Assembly (NCBI RefSeq): GCF_035607535.1
Contig: NZ_JAYDZX010000004.1
Location: 33,439-97,438 of the forward strand
Length of the DNA stretch: 64,000 nt
Direction: 5' to 3'
DNA from: Salinimicrobium sp035607535
Lineage (GTDB): Bacteria > Bacteroidota > Bacteroidia > Flavobacteriales > Flavobacteriaceae
The position numbers and the translations under genes are program-made. Below are positions 34,457 to 44,213 of this stretch, one piece after another. The notes beneath the pieces were generated by a model. That model had not been told where the DNA came from. It did no database searches and saw only the letters and a program-made list of their open reading frames with translations. Numbering within the stretch: position 1 is the first letter of the stretch; each line of letters opens with the position of its first letter.

Positions 34457-35636
34457 TTCCGTGTATATACCATTTATTGGTTACTAAATGCTGCAGTCCA
34501 ATAGGACCACGCTGGTGTAATTTATCTGTGCTTATCGCCAGTTCTCCACCAAGCCCCAGCTGGCCTCCGTCGGTAAATCTTGTGGAGGTGTTGTGATATA
34601 CTGCTGCATTGTCAACATTTTGCATGAAACTCTGCGCAGCTTTATCATCTTTTGAAATTATGGAGGCCGAATGTCCTCCTGAATATTTGTTGATCTTGGC
34701 AATAGCTTCGGTAACCGAATCTACTTCCCCTATCAAAGCCTTGTAATCAAGAAATTCCTCGTACCACTCATCTTCGTTCTTTACTGGCCTTGTACCGTCG
34801 AGATCTTCAAGAGAATCATCGGCAATGATCTCAACATTATGTTCTTTAAGAGTGTCTAAAAGTTCGTTTAGAAACTCCTTTTTATTTGGAAGCCTGGAAT
34901 CGATCAACACCTTGTCGACTGCATTACAGGCTGAAATTTTTCCTGTCTTCCCATTCAGGATCACATCAAGTGCGATATCTGTGTCGGCATTTTTGTGGAT
35001 GTAGACGAAATTATTTCCACGCCCACTCACGATCACCTGTGCCGAAGAATTCTCCTTCACAAATTTGATCAATCGCTCTCCACCTCTTGGCACTACCAGG
35101 TCAACTCTTTGATCTGGATTGGCCAGAAATTCCTGCGTCTGTTTTCTGTCAAACTGAAGATATTCCACCCAGTTCGGAGAAATGTTGTTCTCCTCAAGGG
35201 CCTTATGCCATAGTTCTACGATCTTCAGATTGGAATTGAGGGATTCTTTCCCCCCTTTCAGAAGGATCTTATTCCCCGATTTGAAGGCAATCCCTGCAGC
35301 TTCTACAGTCACATCGGGACGGGATTCGTAAATGATCATTACTGTCCCAAAGGAGGCAGTCCTGTTATAGACCTGCATCCCGTTATCGTGCTTGAAGCTG
35401 AATCGCTCCACTCCCACAGGATCTTCCTGGGAAGCTAAATGTTTTAAGGAGTGAACCATTCCCTCTACTTTGGAATCGTCCACTTTTAGCCTGTCTTCCA
35501 TGGCCAGATCGTCACCTGAATAATTGTTCAGGTCGATCTTATTAGCTTTTAAAATGTTCTCTTTTTCCTGTTCCACAAGATTTGCCATTGAAATTAAAAC
35601 AGCGTTGCGTTCATCAATGGTTAACTGAGTGTTCAT
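34440..35636 (-). CDS. proA: gamma-glutamyl phosphate reductase
   Basis: 398 residues from ATG 35636 (MNTQLTIDERNAVL); the open frame continues 20 codons upstream but the added part is not family-like. Aldehyde-dehydrogenase fold with MIIYESRPDVTVEAAG, LKGGKESLNSN, the cysteine nucleophile in GKISACNAVDKVL, and the C-terminal RGPIGLQHLVTNKW. It reduces glutamyl 5-phosphate to the semialdehyde. It forms an operon with proB. Confidence 0.95.
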   Translation of the reverse strand: MNTQLTIDERNAVLISMANLVEQEKENILKANKIDLNNYSGDDLAMEDRLKVDDSKVEGMVHSLKHLASQEDPVGVERFSFKHDNGMQVYNRTASFGTVMIIYESRPDVTVEAAGIAFKSGNKILLKGGKESLNSNLKIVELWHKALEENNISPNWVEYLQFDRKQTQEFLANPDQRVDLVVPRGGERLIKFVKENSSAQVIVSGRGNNFVYIHKNADTDIALDVILNGKTGKISACNAVDKVLIDSRLPNKKEFLNELLDTLKEHNVEIIADDSLEDLDGTRPVKNEDEWYEEFLDYKALIGEVDSVTEAIAKINKYSGGHSASIISKDDKAAQSFMQNVDNAAVYHNTSTRFTDGGQLGLGGELAISTDKLHQRGPIGLQHLVTNKWYIHGNGQTR

Positions 35637-35710
35637 TCGTTGTTTTTTAATTAAACTTATTTTTTCTCGCCCATAGGTGTCCAAACACTTTGCCATAGTC
35701 CGATTAAAAT

Positions 35711-35741
35711 AAAAAACCTCCGGATTTACTCCGGAGGCTTC
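35711..35741 (-). terminator. terminator of the efflux operon
   Basis: CCTCCGG / CCGGAGG around ATTTACT with T residues on the minus strand, between the RND gene stop and proA. Confidence 0.85.
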
Positions 35742-35768
35742 TAATATACAGGTGTCAAAAGTGCCTTT

Positions 35769-38700
35769 TTAGGCAGGTGTTCTTTCTCTCCTGTTTCTCA
35801 TCTTGACCCTGCCCCTGTTCACCAGGTAAAGCATAGCGGGCACTACCACGAGGGTAAGGAATGTGGCGAAGATCAACCCAAAGATCACCGTCCACGCCAA
35901 CGGCCCCCAGAAGATCACGTTATCCCCTCCAATATAGATTTGAGGGTCATAATCTGTGAAAAGTGAGAAAAAGTCTATGTTTAAGCCTATTGCGAGCGGA
36001 ATAAGACCCAAAACTGTCGTTATGGCAGTCAAAAGCACAGGCCGCAATCTTGACTTACCTCCTTCGACGATCATCTCATAATACTGCCCTTTAGTCAGCA
36101 GGTCACTGGATTCCAACCCAAGACTTTCTTTTTTCCGGTCAATGAGGATCTGGGTGTAATCCACAAGTACAATGGCATTATTCACTACAATTCCCGCCAG
36201 GGAGATAATTCCCATCATGGTCATAATGATGATAAAGTCCATTTGGAAGACCACCATTCCAAGAAACACACCCGCCAGGGACAGGAAGACGGCCATGAGA
36301 ATGATCAATGGCTTTGGAATGGAATTGAATTGTGCCACGAGGATCAACAGAATTCCTCCAAGCCCTATTAAAAGAGCCTTTAATAAGAAGGACATATTTT
36401 CCTGTTGTTCTTCCTGCTCTCCTGTGAACTGAAGGGAAATATCCTGTGGTAGATCATATCCCGCCAATTCTGTTTGAAGTTGTTCTACAATAGCATTACC
36501 ATTATATCCTTCAAGCACGTTCGAATAAACTGTGATCACCCTTTTAAGGTCTTTTCGTTTGATCGCGCTAAAGGAGGAAGTAAGTTCCTTTTTTGTTACT
36601 GAAGAAATAGGCACCTGCACCAACTCTCCCGTATTTTGATTCTTAAAGGTTACCGGCTGATTGAAAAGTGCATTTTCGTCATACCTGAAGTCTTCATTGA
36701 ACCTAATGTTTATTGGATAATCCTCATCTCCTTCTTTATAAGTAGAGATCTCTTCCCCGTAAATGGCACGTCTCAACGTTTGTCCTACAGAAGTAGTAGA
36801 AACTCCCAGTTGTCCTGCTTTTACACGATCTACAGTGACATTAAGTTCGGGTTTGGATTTGTTGACATCTATTTGAAGTTCTTCGATTCCGGGGATGTTG
36901 AGTTCCTGTATAAAGTTCACAAGTTGCTCAGCTTCTATTAGCATCTGCTCGTAGTCCTCCCCTTTTAATTCGATATTTATAGGATAGCCTACCGGGGGAC
37001 CTGCGGCATCTTTTTCAACAATTATTGAAGCCCCGGGAAAATCCTGAACCGCCTCCCGCACTTCAGACAAGACGTGACTACTCCTCACCCCGCGACGATC
37101 TTTGAATTCCCTCATTGATAAGGTTACTTTCCCTTTATGTGGCATGGCATTTTGCTGTCCGCCATCTGTCATTGGGTTACCTGCACCTTGGCCTACCTGA
37201 GAAATAGCCGACTCCACCATATAGTTGTAGCCATCCTCATCTTCGTACTTTTCAATGACGTCATAGATCTGTTTTTCGATCTGCCTGGTCACTTCATTGG
37301 TCTTCCTAATGTCGGTTCCTTCAGGGAATTCGATATAAGTAATGATTTGGTTTGGTTCATTTTCGGGGAAGAACAGGACCTTTGGCTGTACAATGCCCAC
37401 CAGAATGAACGACAGGATCAACATGCCCAGGGTTCCGAAGAAAACCAGGTAGGAATTTTTTCCGCGAAGGGAGAAACGAAGCGTCGATTCATACTGTCTC
37501 TCCAGCTTCTTAAGAGCCCTGTACTGGAAGAAGTCGACCCAGGTGCTAAGGAAATATTTATAGAACCAAAGCAACAGAGCAAACAGGATAGCTAAATTTC
37601 CAATTGCTCTAAAAGAACCAAAGTCCAGAATAAATCCGGCGGTCACCAGGATCAAACCTGTACCTCCTAAAATGGCACTTATACGAATCAGTTTTTTCTT
37701 TGTCAACTCCTTTTCTTCGGTCTTCATATATTCCGAAGTCAGCATGGAGTTGATGATGAGTGCCACAAAAAGGGACGACCCGAGCACTACCGAGAGCGTG
37801 ATTGGGAAGTAGATCATGAATTTTCCTATAGTTCCGGGCCATAGTCCCAGCGGGAAGAAGGCGGCAAGGGTTGTGGCTGTTGAGGCAATTATAGGCCATG
37901 CGATCTCGCCCACACCCTGTTTGGCAGCTTTAAGTCGGGGAACACCCTGGTCCATAAGACTATAGACGTTCTCCACCACCACGATCCCGTTATCTACCAG
38001 CATTCCCAGCCCCATTACAAGGGCAAAGAGTACCATCGTGTTGAGGGTAAAGCCCATGCTGGAAAGGATGATGAATGAAAGGAACATGGAAAGTGGGATA
38101 GCAAACCCAACAAAAAGTGCATTTCTAAAGCCCAGGAAGAACATAAGTACTACAACTACCAGGATCACCCCAAAAATGATATTATTCACCAGGTCATCCA
38201 CCATGTTTTGAGTGATGGTAGACTGGTCGTTGGAATAGGAGATCTTCAGGTCTTCCGGCAGGTAGGTTTCCTGTTCGTGCTCGATGATCTGTTTGATGTT
38301 GTCAATGGCCTCTATCATGTTCTTGCCACCTCGCTTCTTGATATCAAGCATCACCACAGGATCTCCATATTCCCTTGCGAAAGTAGTAGGTTCCTGTTCC
38401 TGGAAACGAATCTCGGCTATATCCCTTAAAAAGACATTTCCGTCCTCTCTTTTTACTATGACATTATTTAGCTCTTGGGGATTTTTCACCTCGCCGAGGA
38501 TCCTGATGTTTTTTTGTATTCCGCCGGTGATCACGTTACCACCAGAGATGGTTTGGTTCTCCATGCTCACAGCGCTAATGATGTCCTGAAAGCTCACTTT
38601 TGAAGCTGTCATTTTATAGATGTCAACCGCGATCTCAACTTCTTTCTCCTCGGCACCCCTTACTGAGGCTTCTTTAATCTGCGGAAGCAGCTCGATCCTG

Positions 38701-39221
38701 TCCTGTAAGTACTCCGCGTATTCCTTCAATTTCTGAACAGGATAATCTCCGGTGAGGTTCACATTGAGGATTGGCATTTCTTCTGAAATGTTCAGGTCAA
38801 AGACATTGGGTTCCACCTTGGCACCATTGTCTAATGTTGGCCAGGTAGTAGCTGCTTTTTCCTGATCGACCTTGTCCTTTACCTTCTGCTTGGCTGCATC
38901 TACAGAAATGTCTTCATCAAATTCTACAATGACAAGGGAATAATCCTGAAGGGTAGTGGAGGAGATGTCCTGTACCCCCGCAATATTGTTGAATTCTTCC
39001 TCCAGAGGTTCGGTGATGAACTTCTCAATATCCTCGGCCGAGTTACCCGGGTTTACCGAACTTACATATATCTTGGTCTCGATGATCTCGGGAAATGATT
39101 CCCTGGGCATGCTGTAGTAGGACATGAGACCGCCAACGAAAATAATGGCGATGATCACGTAAACCGTCATGCGGTTATCAATGGCCCAGGACGAGAGTTT
39201 AAAATCTTTATCTAACTTCAT
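35769..39221 (-). CDS. HAE1-type RND efflux pump permease
   Basis: 1150 residues, inner-membrane proton-driven exporter. First helix near VYVIIAIIFVGGLMSYY; the conserved GLGMLVDNGIVVVEN with its aspartate and a second repeat with ISLAGIVVNNAIVLVDY are present, and two large periplasmic loops follow helices 1 and 7. About 100 residues longer than AcrB: between the two halves it has two extra hydrophobic stretches (ISAILGGTGLILVTAGFIL and NLAILFALLLWFYKYFL). It forms a tripartite pump with the adaptor and TolC proteins upstream; exported substrates are unknown. Confidence 0.93.
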   Translation of the reverse strand: MKLDKDFKLSSWAIDNRMTVYVIIAIIFVGGLMSYYSMPRESFPEIIETKIYVSSVNPGNSAEDIEKFITEPLEEEFNNIAGVQDISSTTLQDYSLVIVEFDEDISVDAAKQKVKDKVDQEKAATTWPTLDNGAKVEPNVFDLNISEEMPILNVNLTGDYPVQKLKEYAEYLQDRIELLPQIKEASVRGAEEKEVEIAVDIYKMTASKVSFQDIISAVSMENQTISGGNVITGGIQKNIRILGEVKNPQELNNVIVKREDGNVFLRDIAEIRFQEQEPTTFAREYGDPVVMLDIKKRGGKNMIEAIDNIKQIIEHEQETYLPEDLKISYSNDQSTITQNMVDDLVNNIIFGVILVVVVLMFFLGFRNALFVGFAIPLSMFLSFIILSSMGFTLNTMVLFALVMGLGMLVDNGIVVVENVYSLMDQGVPRLKAAKQGVGEIAWPIIASTATTLAAFFPLGLWPGTIGKFMIYFPITLSVVLGSSLFVALIINSMLTSEYMKTEEKELTKKKLIRISAILGGTGLILVTAGFILDFGSFRAIGNLAILFALLLWFYKYFLSTWVDFFQYRALKKLERQYESTLRFSLRGKNSYLVFFGTLGMLILSFILVGIVQPKVLFFPENEPNQIITYIEFPEGTDIRKTNEVTRQIEKQIYDVIEKYEDEDGYNYMVESAISQVGQGAGNPMTDGGQQNAMPHKGKVTLSMREFKDRRGVRSSHVLSEVREAVQDFPGASIIVEKDAAGPPVGYPINIELKGEDYEQMLIEAEQLVNFIQELNIPGIEELQIDVNKSKPELNVTVDRVKAGQLGVSTTSVGQTLRRAIYGEEISTYKEGDEDYPINIRFNEDFRYDENALFNQPVTFKNQNTGELVQVPISSVTKKELTSSFSAIKRKDLKRVITVYSNVLEGYNGNAIVEQLQTELAGYDLPQDISLQFTGEQEEQQENMSFLLKALLIGLGGILLILVAQFNSIPKPLIILMAVFLSLAGVFLGMVVFQMDFIIIMTMMGIISLAGIVVNNAIVLVDYTQILIDRKKESLGLESSDLLTKGQYYEMIVEGGKSRLRPVLLTAITTVLGLIPLAIGLNIDFFSLFTDYDPQIYIGGDNVIFWGPLAWTVIFGLIFATFLTLVVVPAMLYLVNRGRVKMRNRRERTPA

Positions 39222-39227
39222 AGTTGT

Positions 39228-40394
39228 TTATAAAGTGCTGTTAGCAATTTTTACCTTTTCGCCTTCACGAATACCGCGTACTCCACTTATGATAAGTAGG
39301 TCCCCGGCTTCCAGGCCTGAAAGTACCTCAACAGAGTCTTCATAAGATAATCCTGTTTCCAGAACTCTTTTTTTGGCAACCCCTGTAGAGTCCGATTCCT
39401 TTTCAAGAACATAGGCAATCTTCTCTCCTGTGGCATTGGTCTGCACCACGTTCTCCGGAATTATAATAGCTCCTTCTGAAGTGTAATCGTTTAGCTTTAC
39501 GGTAGCGATGAGATTTGGCTTAACGTTTTCGGCTTCCTGCGGAACAGCCACCTGTATCTCAAAAGTCCGGTTGTTTGGATTAATAAAATTTCCAACCTGT
39601 CTCACCTCACTCTTAAAGGAAGTTCCTGTAGCGCCAATTTCTACCAAAACTTCTGTTCCTTTCCTTATCTTGTTGAGGTAAGATTCGGGGACTGCTGCAG
39701 AGATGTACATGTCCTTCAAATTGATCAACCTGAACAACCTGCTTTGACCCGGAGCTACTACTTCCCCTTCTTCAGAGAAAGCTTCGTCTATGATGCCGCT
39801 AAAAGGTGCTCTCACCACGGTTTTAGCCAGCTGTGATCTCATCTGGTTCACCGAATTTTGAATAGCTTCAAAATTAGCCTTCGCTTCGAGGAACTGTATC
39901 TCACTACCAATGTTCTGTTCCCAAAGCCTTTGCTGTCTTTCAAAAGTTGTTTTCGCAAGTGCAGCCTGGGTCTCCATTTGTGCCAGTTGACTTGATAAGC
40001 CGCCGTCATCGATCCGGGCAAGAATTTGCCCTTTTTGGACCCTGTCTCCCTCGTCAACCTTTACGTCCACAAGAACTCCCGAAAATTCCGGATAAATTGT
40101 GATGTTTTGATCTGTTTCAACATCACCGGGGATTTCCACGTAGTGCTTGAACAGGGAATCTGAAACAGACTGTACTTCTACCAGTGCAAAATTTGAATTC
40201 ACATCCATCTTTGAAATGGCTTCGTCCAATTTTGCTATTTCGGCAGATATTTCACTTTGGAGGGAGCTGAGCTCAGCTTTTTTAGCTCTTATGGCAGTAA
40301 GATCTCCTTTTTCTATTAACTCTTCAACAGACTCTCCTTTTCCACAGGAAACGACTAGGGAGAGGCCTAATATTAACAAGCTTAGTTTTTTCAT
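39228..40394 (-). CDS. RND periplasmic adaptor, lipoprotein
   Basis: 388 residues from ATG 40394 (MKKLSLLILGLSLVVSCGKG), lipobox VVSCG. A coiled hairpin region, a lipoyl-like half-motif (GVLVDVKVDEGDRVQKGQIL), a beta-barrel domain and the C-terminal membrane-proximal domain follow the MFP/HlyD order. It links the RND permease to the TolC channel across the periplasm. It starts 23 bases before the end of the TolC gene frame on the complementary map, that is just downstream of it, in the order tetR-tolC-adaptor-RND. Confidence 0.92.
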   Translation of the reverse strand: MKKLSLLILGLSLVVSCGKGESVEELIEKGDLTAIRAKKAELSSLQSEISAEIAKLDEAISKMDVNSNFALVEVQSVSDSLFKHYVEIPGDVETDQNITIYPEFSGVLVDVKVDEGDRVQKGQILARIDDGGLSSQLAQMETQAALAKTTFERQQRLWEQNIGSEIQFLEAKANFEAIQNSVNQMRSQLAKTVVRAPFSGIIDEAFSEEGEVVAPGQSRLFRLINLKDMYISAAVPESYLNKIRKGTEVLVEIGATGTSFKSEVRQVGNFINPNNRTFEIQVAVPQEAENVKPNLIATVKLNDYTSEGAIIIPENVVQTNATGEKIAYVLEKESDSTGVAKKRVLETGLSYEDSVEVLSGLEAGDLLIISGVRGIREGEKVKIANSTL

Positions 40395-40416
40395 TTTTTG
40401 ACTATTATTTGTTTGG

Positions 40417-41844
40417 TTAGTCTTCTTCAGAATAAGTTTTGGTACTAAGTACATTTTCCAGCTCTACTTTGGCATTGATCACCTCAAGCATAGCTTCCAA
40501 TAGATTTTGCTGAGCAGTATAAAGTTGTCGCTGTGCCTCGCTCAACTCAAAACTGCTGGCAAGGCCTTCAAAAAATTTGATCTGGTTCTTGTTCTCGATC
40601 CTTTGAGCAAGAGCCAGGCTTTCCTGCTGTGTCTCAAAGTTTTCAAGGCTAAACCTGTAATCGGCTTTGGCAGCATCTATAGCCAGGGAAACACGATTGG
40701 TTGTTTCCTCCAGGTCTAGCATAGCCTGCTCATACTCCAGTTGTTTTTGTTTGGTGCGGGAGGCGCGCATCCCACTACTAAAAATGGGAATGTTAAGACT
40801 TACGCCCAGGATCGACTGATTAAAATATTCCTGGTCACCATTCAGGAAGGTAAAGGAATCGCTAAATCCGGATGTTCCATAGTTCAAAAACCCGGTGAGC
40901 CGCGGTAATGCTTTTGCCTTTTCCAGCCTAACAAAGATCCTCGCGGCTTCGGCTGAATTTTGTGCTATACGCACATCAATGTTCTCTTCTAAAGGAATAT
41001 TTTCCTCCAGTAACTGCTCATCATAGAATTGCAGTGCCAGGGTGTTAAGATCATCTGTGGGTACAATTTCCTGCTCCACCGGAACTCCTAAAGCCATGTT
41101 GAGCAACTGGTAAGATATTTCCAGCATTCTCTGGCTGCGGTTGAGGTTGTTCTGCAGGTTAAGACGGGTGATCTTGAGTTGCTCCACATCCTCTTCTTCG
41201 GCCAGTCCATTCTCGTAGATCTTCTGAGTATCACTTAGGTTTTTACTGATGTTATCCAGGTTGTTCTGCAGGATATCCACGGTTTCACGGGCCATGAGTA
41301 CATTGCCATAAGCATTGATCACTGCTTTGCGCACTTCCAGGTCGGTCTTGGTTTTGGCATTTTTGGAGATCTGCAACAAAGTCCTGGCCGACTGTACTCC
41401 TACTATATAGGAACCATCAAAGATAAGCTGAGACCACGTCGCCGTTGCAGTTACATTTTGCTTGGTGCCAAACCGCAGAGGAATAAATCCTTCGGGCGCA
41501 TTCACAGGTTGAGCATTTCTCTGAACGTCGAAATATTCCTCTACCACATTAATAGTGGCTTGCGTATTATCAAAAGCAGCTGCCGGTAATAGTGTGACGG
41601 GCTGTTTGAGGAAATTTTGGTAGTCGACGTTTCCATTGATCTGCGGGAGACCCTGCGAAATAATTTCCCATTTCTGAGCCAGGGCCTTTTCCACCTCTTT
41701 TTCAGATCTAATAGAAGAATAGTTATTCTCAAGACCCAAAGCTACAGCGTCTTCAAGAGAAAGTGCTAATGGTGGTGCAACAGGTTCCTGGGCAAAAGCA
41801 TGTAGACAGAACAAACTGCTCAACAAAAAGATTATTTTTTTCAT
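40417..41844 (-). CDS. TolC-family outer membrane efflux channel
   Basis: 475 residues with a signal peptide (MKKIIFLLSSLFCLHAFAQ). Two repeats of long helices with the family wording LSLEDAVALGLENNYS, ARTLLQISKNAKTK, YENGLAEEEDVEQLKITRLN and a second copy ending FFEGLASSFELSEAQRQLYTAQQNL. It forms the outer-membrane exit duct. Its start overlaps the end of tetR by four bases, so regulator and pump are one transcript. Confidence 0.93.
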   Translation of the reverse strand: MKKIIFLLSSLFCLHAFAQEPVAPPLALSLEDAVALGLENNYSSIRSEKEVEKALAQKWEIISQGLPQINGNVDYQNFLKQPVTLLPAAAFDNTQATINVVEEYFDVQRNAQPVNAPEGFIPLRFGTKQNVTATATWSQLIFDGSYIVGVQSARTLLQISKNAKTKTDLEVRKAVINAYGNVLMARETVDILQNNLDNISKNLSDTQKIYENGLAEEEDVEQLKITRLNLQNNLNRSQRMLEISYQLLNMALGVPVEQEIVPTDDLNTLALQFYDEQLLEENIPLEENIDVRIAQNSAEAARIFVRLEKAKALPRLTGFLNYGTSGFSDSFTFLNGDQEYFNQSILGVSLNIPIFSSGMRASRTKQKQLEYEQAMLDLEETTNRVSLAIDAAKADYRFSLENFETQQESLALAQRIENKNQIKFFEGLASSFELSEAQRQLYTAQQNLLEAMLEVINAKVELENVLSTKTYSEED

Positions 41845-42449
41845 TTTATGCTGCTTTTGTTTAAAAGAGTTTCAAGTTTTTTAAGGCCTTTAGTAGTGAC
41901 TATGGCCCGTAAATGATATTCCAGGTGCATTTCGGTCAACTGGTTAGTAGAGAATTCAGGTTCCGGAAAGTGGTCATCATCCTTTATTCCAAGAATCCCG
42001 ATAAAATATATCCGGCTTATGAATTCAACAGGAAGATCGCTGCGATAGACCCCTTTGTCAATACCTTTCCTTAGGTTTTGTCGCGTAAGTTCTTCCAGTA
42101 CTTTTTTCTGTTTTTCACGTATGCTGAAGTAGATCTTTGGATAATACTTTTGAAGCTGATACTGTGGAGAGGATTTTTCATCCTTTAAATTTTGACAGGC
42201 AAAATCTTTAATTTCAAAAAGCTCCTCTATAGCGTCCTTATTTTCATCCCTTATTCCCTGGATCCCTGAAGAAATCTGGTCGAAAACAAATAAAGCGGTA
42301 GCTTCTATCAGTTTTGTTTTAGTGGGGAAATGTGTATAAATGGTTTTTTTTGACATTCCCATTTCTGCCGCAATCTCATCCATAGTAACGCTTTTCACCC
42401 CAAGGGTGAGAAACATTTCGGCTGCTTTGGCTAAAATTTGTTCTTTCAC
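41841..42449 (-). CDS. TetR-family repressor of the efflux operon
   Basis: 202 residues from a GTG start at 42449; no ATG exists between the promoter and the HTH, and the -7 box lies 20 bases upstream. Residues about 5-50 are a TetR HTH (AAEMFLTLGVKSVTMDEIAAEMGMSKKTIYTHF). The ligand-binding C-domain is divergent. A 9-bp perfect inverted repeat at 42480-42511 flanks the -33 region and is the likely autoregulatory operator. It heads the operon tetR-tolC-adaptor-RND, so it probably represses its own pump until a substrate binds. Confidence 0.92.
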   Translation of the reverse strand: MKEQILAKAAEMFLTLGVKSVTMDEIAAEMGMSKKTIYTHFPTKTKLIEATALFVFDQISSGIQGIRDENKDAIEELFEIKDFACQNLKDEKSSPQYQLQKYYPKIYFSIREKQKKVLEELTRQNLRKGIDKGVYRSDLPVEFISRIYFIGILGIKDDDHFPEPEFSTNQLTEMHLEYHLRAIVTTKGLKKLETLLNKSSIK

Positions 42450-42468
42450 ATCAATTTTTTTGAGCGGG

Positions 42469-42511
42469 CAAAGATACAAATGGAAACTATAAAAACAATA
42501 AAAGTTTCCAT
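42469..42511 (-). promoter_or_regulatory. promoter and TetR operator of efflux operon
   Basis: On the minus strand, TTG (42498-42496), 19-base spacer, TATCTTTG (42476-42469). Overlapping it, ATGGAAACT (42480-42488) and AGTTTCCAT (42503-42511) are a perfect 9-bp inverted repeat around 14 bases. Repressor binding there would cover the -33 element. Confidence 0.8.
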
Positions 42512-42592
42512 AGTTTTCTAAGCGAAAATTCCGGGCTGCCAAAAAAGGCTGATTTTTACTATTGTTTTGGTATTTTAGCGCAAAATTCAAAT

Positions 42593-43567
42593 ATGCTCCC
42601 AATAGACCGCTATCGCGAAGAATTTGAGGAATATCTTTCCGGAAGGATCAAAAAACAGGAACCTGCCAACCTGTATGATCCAATGATCTATATACTTAGT
42701 CTGGGAGGTAAGAGGGTGCGACCTGTGCTGGTCTTAATGGCGGCCGATATTTTTGGGAGTGATTACAAGAAGGCTCTTGATGCTGCACTGGCTATTGAGG
42801 TATTTCATAATTTTTCTCTGGTACATGATGATATCATGGATGATGCGCCACTGCGAAGAGGAAAACAAACTGTTCACGAGCGATGGGATATTAATACAGG
42901 AATCCTTTCCGGGGATGCCATGCTTATAAAAGCTTACCAGTTGTTTGAAAATTATACCGGAGAAACCTTCAGGAAACTGGCAGAACTTTTTTCAAAGACA
43001 GCTATCGAAGTTTGTGAAGGCCAACAGTACGATATGGATTTTGAGGTGAGGGAGAAAGTGAGCATTGAAGAATACCTCAAAATGATAGAATACAAAACTG
43101 CTGTTCTTGTGGGGGCTTCCCTAAAAATGGGAGCTATTGTGGCAAACGCTTCAGGGGAAGATTGCGACAGGATCTATGAATTCGGAAGATTACTTGGCAT
43201 TGCCTTTCAATTGCAGGATGACTACCTCGATGCTTTTGGAGATCCCGATTCTTTTGGAAAGCAGGTAGGAGGAGACATTATAGAGAATAAGAAAACCTTC
43301 CTTTACCTTACTTCCCTGGAAAAATCGGACTCCAGGGAGGCAGTTCAGTTAGAGCATCTATATTCGATCAATCCGCCCGATCCTACTGCAAAAGTAGAGA
43401 CCGTAAAAGGCCTTTTTGAGAGTAGTGGCGCGGCCGAACTTACGCGACAGGAGATTGAGAAGTACACTAAAAAAGCTTTTGCCGTTCTTGAAGAACTGCA
43501 AATAAAGCAAGACAAAAAAGACTTGCTCTACAGGTTTGGAAAAGGTCTAATGGATCGCGAGGTTTAG
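42593..43567 (+). CDS. polyprenyl diphosphate synthase
   Basis: 324 residues, all-helical trans-prenyltransferase. First aspartate-rich motif VHDDIMDDAPLRRG, second QLQDDYLDAFGD, and KTAVLVGASLKMGA between them, with GGKRVRPVL near the start. It elongates isoprenoid diphosphates, probably for quinone or undecaprenyl-like carriers; the chain length cannot be told by eye. The residues before the first DDxxD are small, which would permit long products. Divergent from tetR; ends overlapping the minus-strand barrel gene by four bases. Confidence 0.93.
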   Translation: MLPIDRYREEFEEYLSGRIKKQEPANLYDPMIYILSLGGKRVRPVLVLMAADIFGSDYKKALDAALAIEVFHNFSLVHDDIMDDAPLRRGKQTVHERWDINTGILSGDAMLIKAYQLFENYTGETFRKLAELFSKTAIEVCEGQQYDMDFEVREKVSIEEYLKMIEYKTAVLVGASLKMGAIVANASGEDCDRIYEFGRLLGIAFQLQDDYLDAFGDPDSFGKQVGGDIIENKKTFLYLTSLEKSDSREAVQLEHLYSINPPDPTAKVETVKGLFESSGAAELTRQEIEKYTKKAFAVLEELQIKQDKKDLLYRFGKGLMDREV

Positions 43568-44100
43568 AAATAGATACTCACAAATGGCATGAAAGCATTA
43601 GCATAAATGCTTTTTTCGCTATCGTGAAGGACATCATATCTTATTCCTACGGTAACCGGGCCCGTATTATAACCCACTCCAAAGAACAGCGCGGGATACC
43701 AGTAGGAATCTGAAATGTTCGCGCCGTCGAGTTTGAGATCCCTTGAAACATAATGCTCTTCAAATTCTGCTGAAAGCTGTAACGGGTTAAAAGGCCTAAG
43801 CAGCCCAAGGACGCTTGCCCCGGCAGTATATGTAGAGAATCTGGAAGTGTTGGTATAAGAACCTGCAAGACCTACTCCCGCAGAGGTAAACCTGTTAAAA
43901 TCATAAACGGCTTTAGGGGCAATAAAACCGCTGAAGCTGCCGTCGCTAAAATTGAGGCCCAGGCTCCCACCAAACCTAACATCATTCCAAAAAGCCCTTT
44001 TTGGTACTTCAGCATTTTGTGCAACTGCATAATAATGAGAAGAATATAGGAGCAGGAATAAAACTGAAAGCTTTTTTATGTTACTGATAGATAGGTTCAT
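43564..44100 (-). CDS. putative outer-membrane beta-barrel protein
   Basis: 178 residues from ATG 44100; the longer frame begins at a TTG. Signal peptide ending in SSHYYAVAQN. The rest is barrel-like: FGGSLGLNFSDGSFSGF, AGASVLGLLRPFNPLQLSAEF, FFGVGYNTGPVTVGIRYDVL, ending with the aromatic FVSIYF. Proteins of this kind next to odhA have sometimes been labelled alpha-ketoglutarate decarboxylase in flavobacteria, which nothing in this sequence supports. Function unknown. Confidence 0.7.
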   Translation of the reverse strand: MNLSISNIKKLSVLFLLLYSSHYYAVAQNAEVPKRAFWNDVRFGGSLGLNFSDGSFSGFIAPKAVYDFNRFTSAGVGLAGSYTNTSRFSTYTAGASVLGLLRPFNPLQLSAEFEEHYVSRDLKLDGANISDSYWYPALFFGVGYNTGPVTVGIRYDVLHDSEKSIYANAFMPFVSIYF

Positions 44101-44168
44101 GATGTTAAAAGTTTTCAAAGTATAAGGTAAATATATTAAATGCTCCCGCCCTTCTTTTTTAAAAATTG

Positions 44169-44176
44169 TACTTTTG
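44169..44176 (+). promoter_or_regulatory. -7 box TACTTTTG for odhA
   Basis: Exact TAnnTTTG, 37 bases before the odhA ATG. No clear -33 TTG. Confidence 0.45.
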
Positions 44177-44213
44177 TAACGTTTTACAAAAAAGAAACAG
44201 GTAGTTTCAACTT

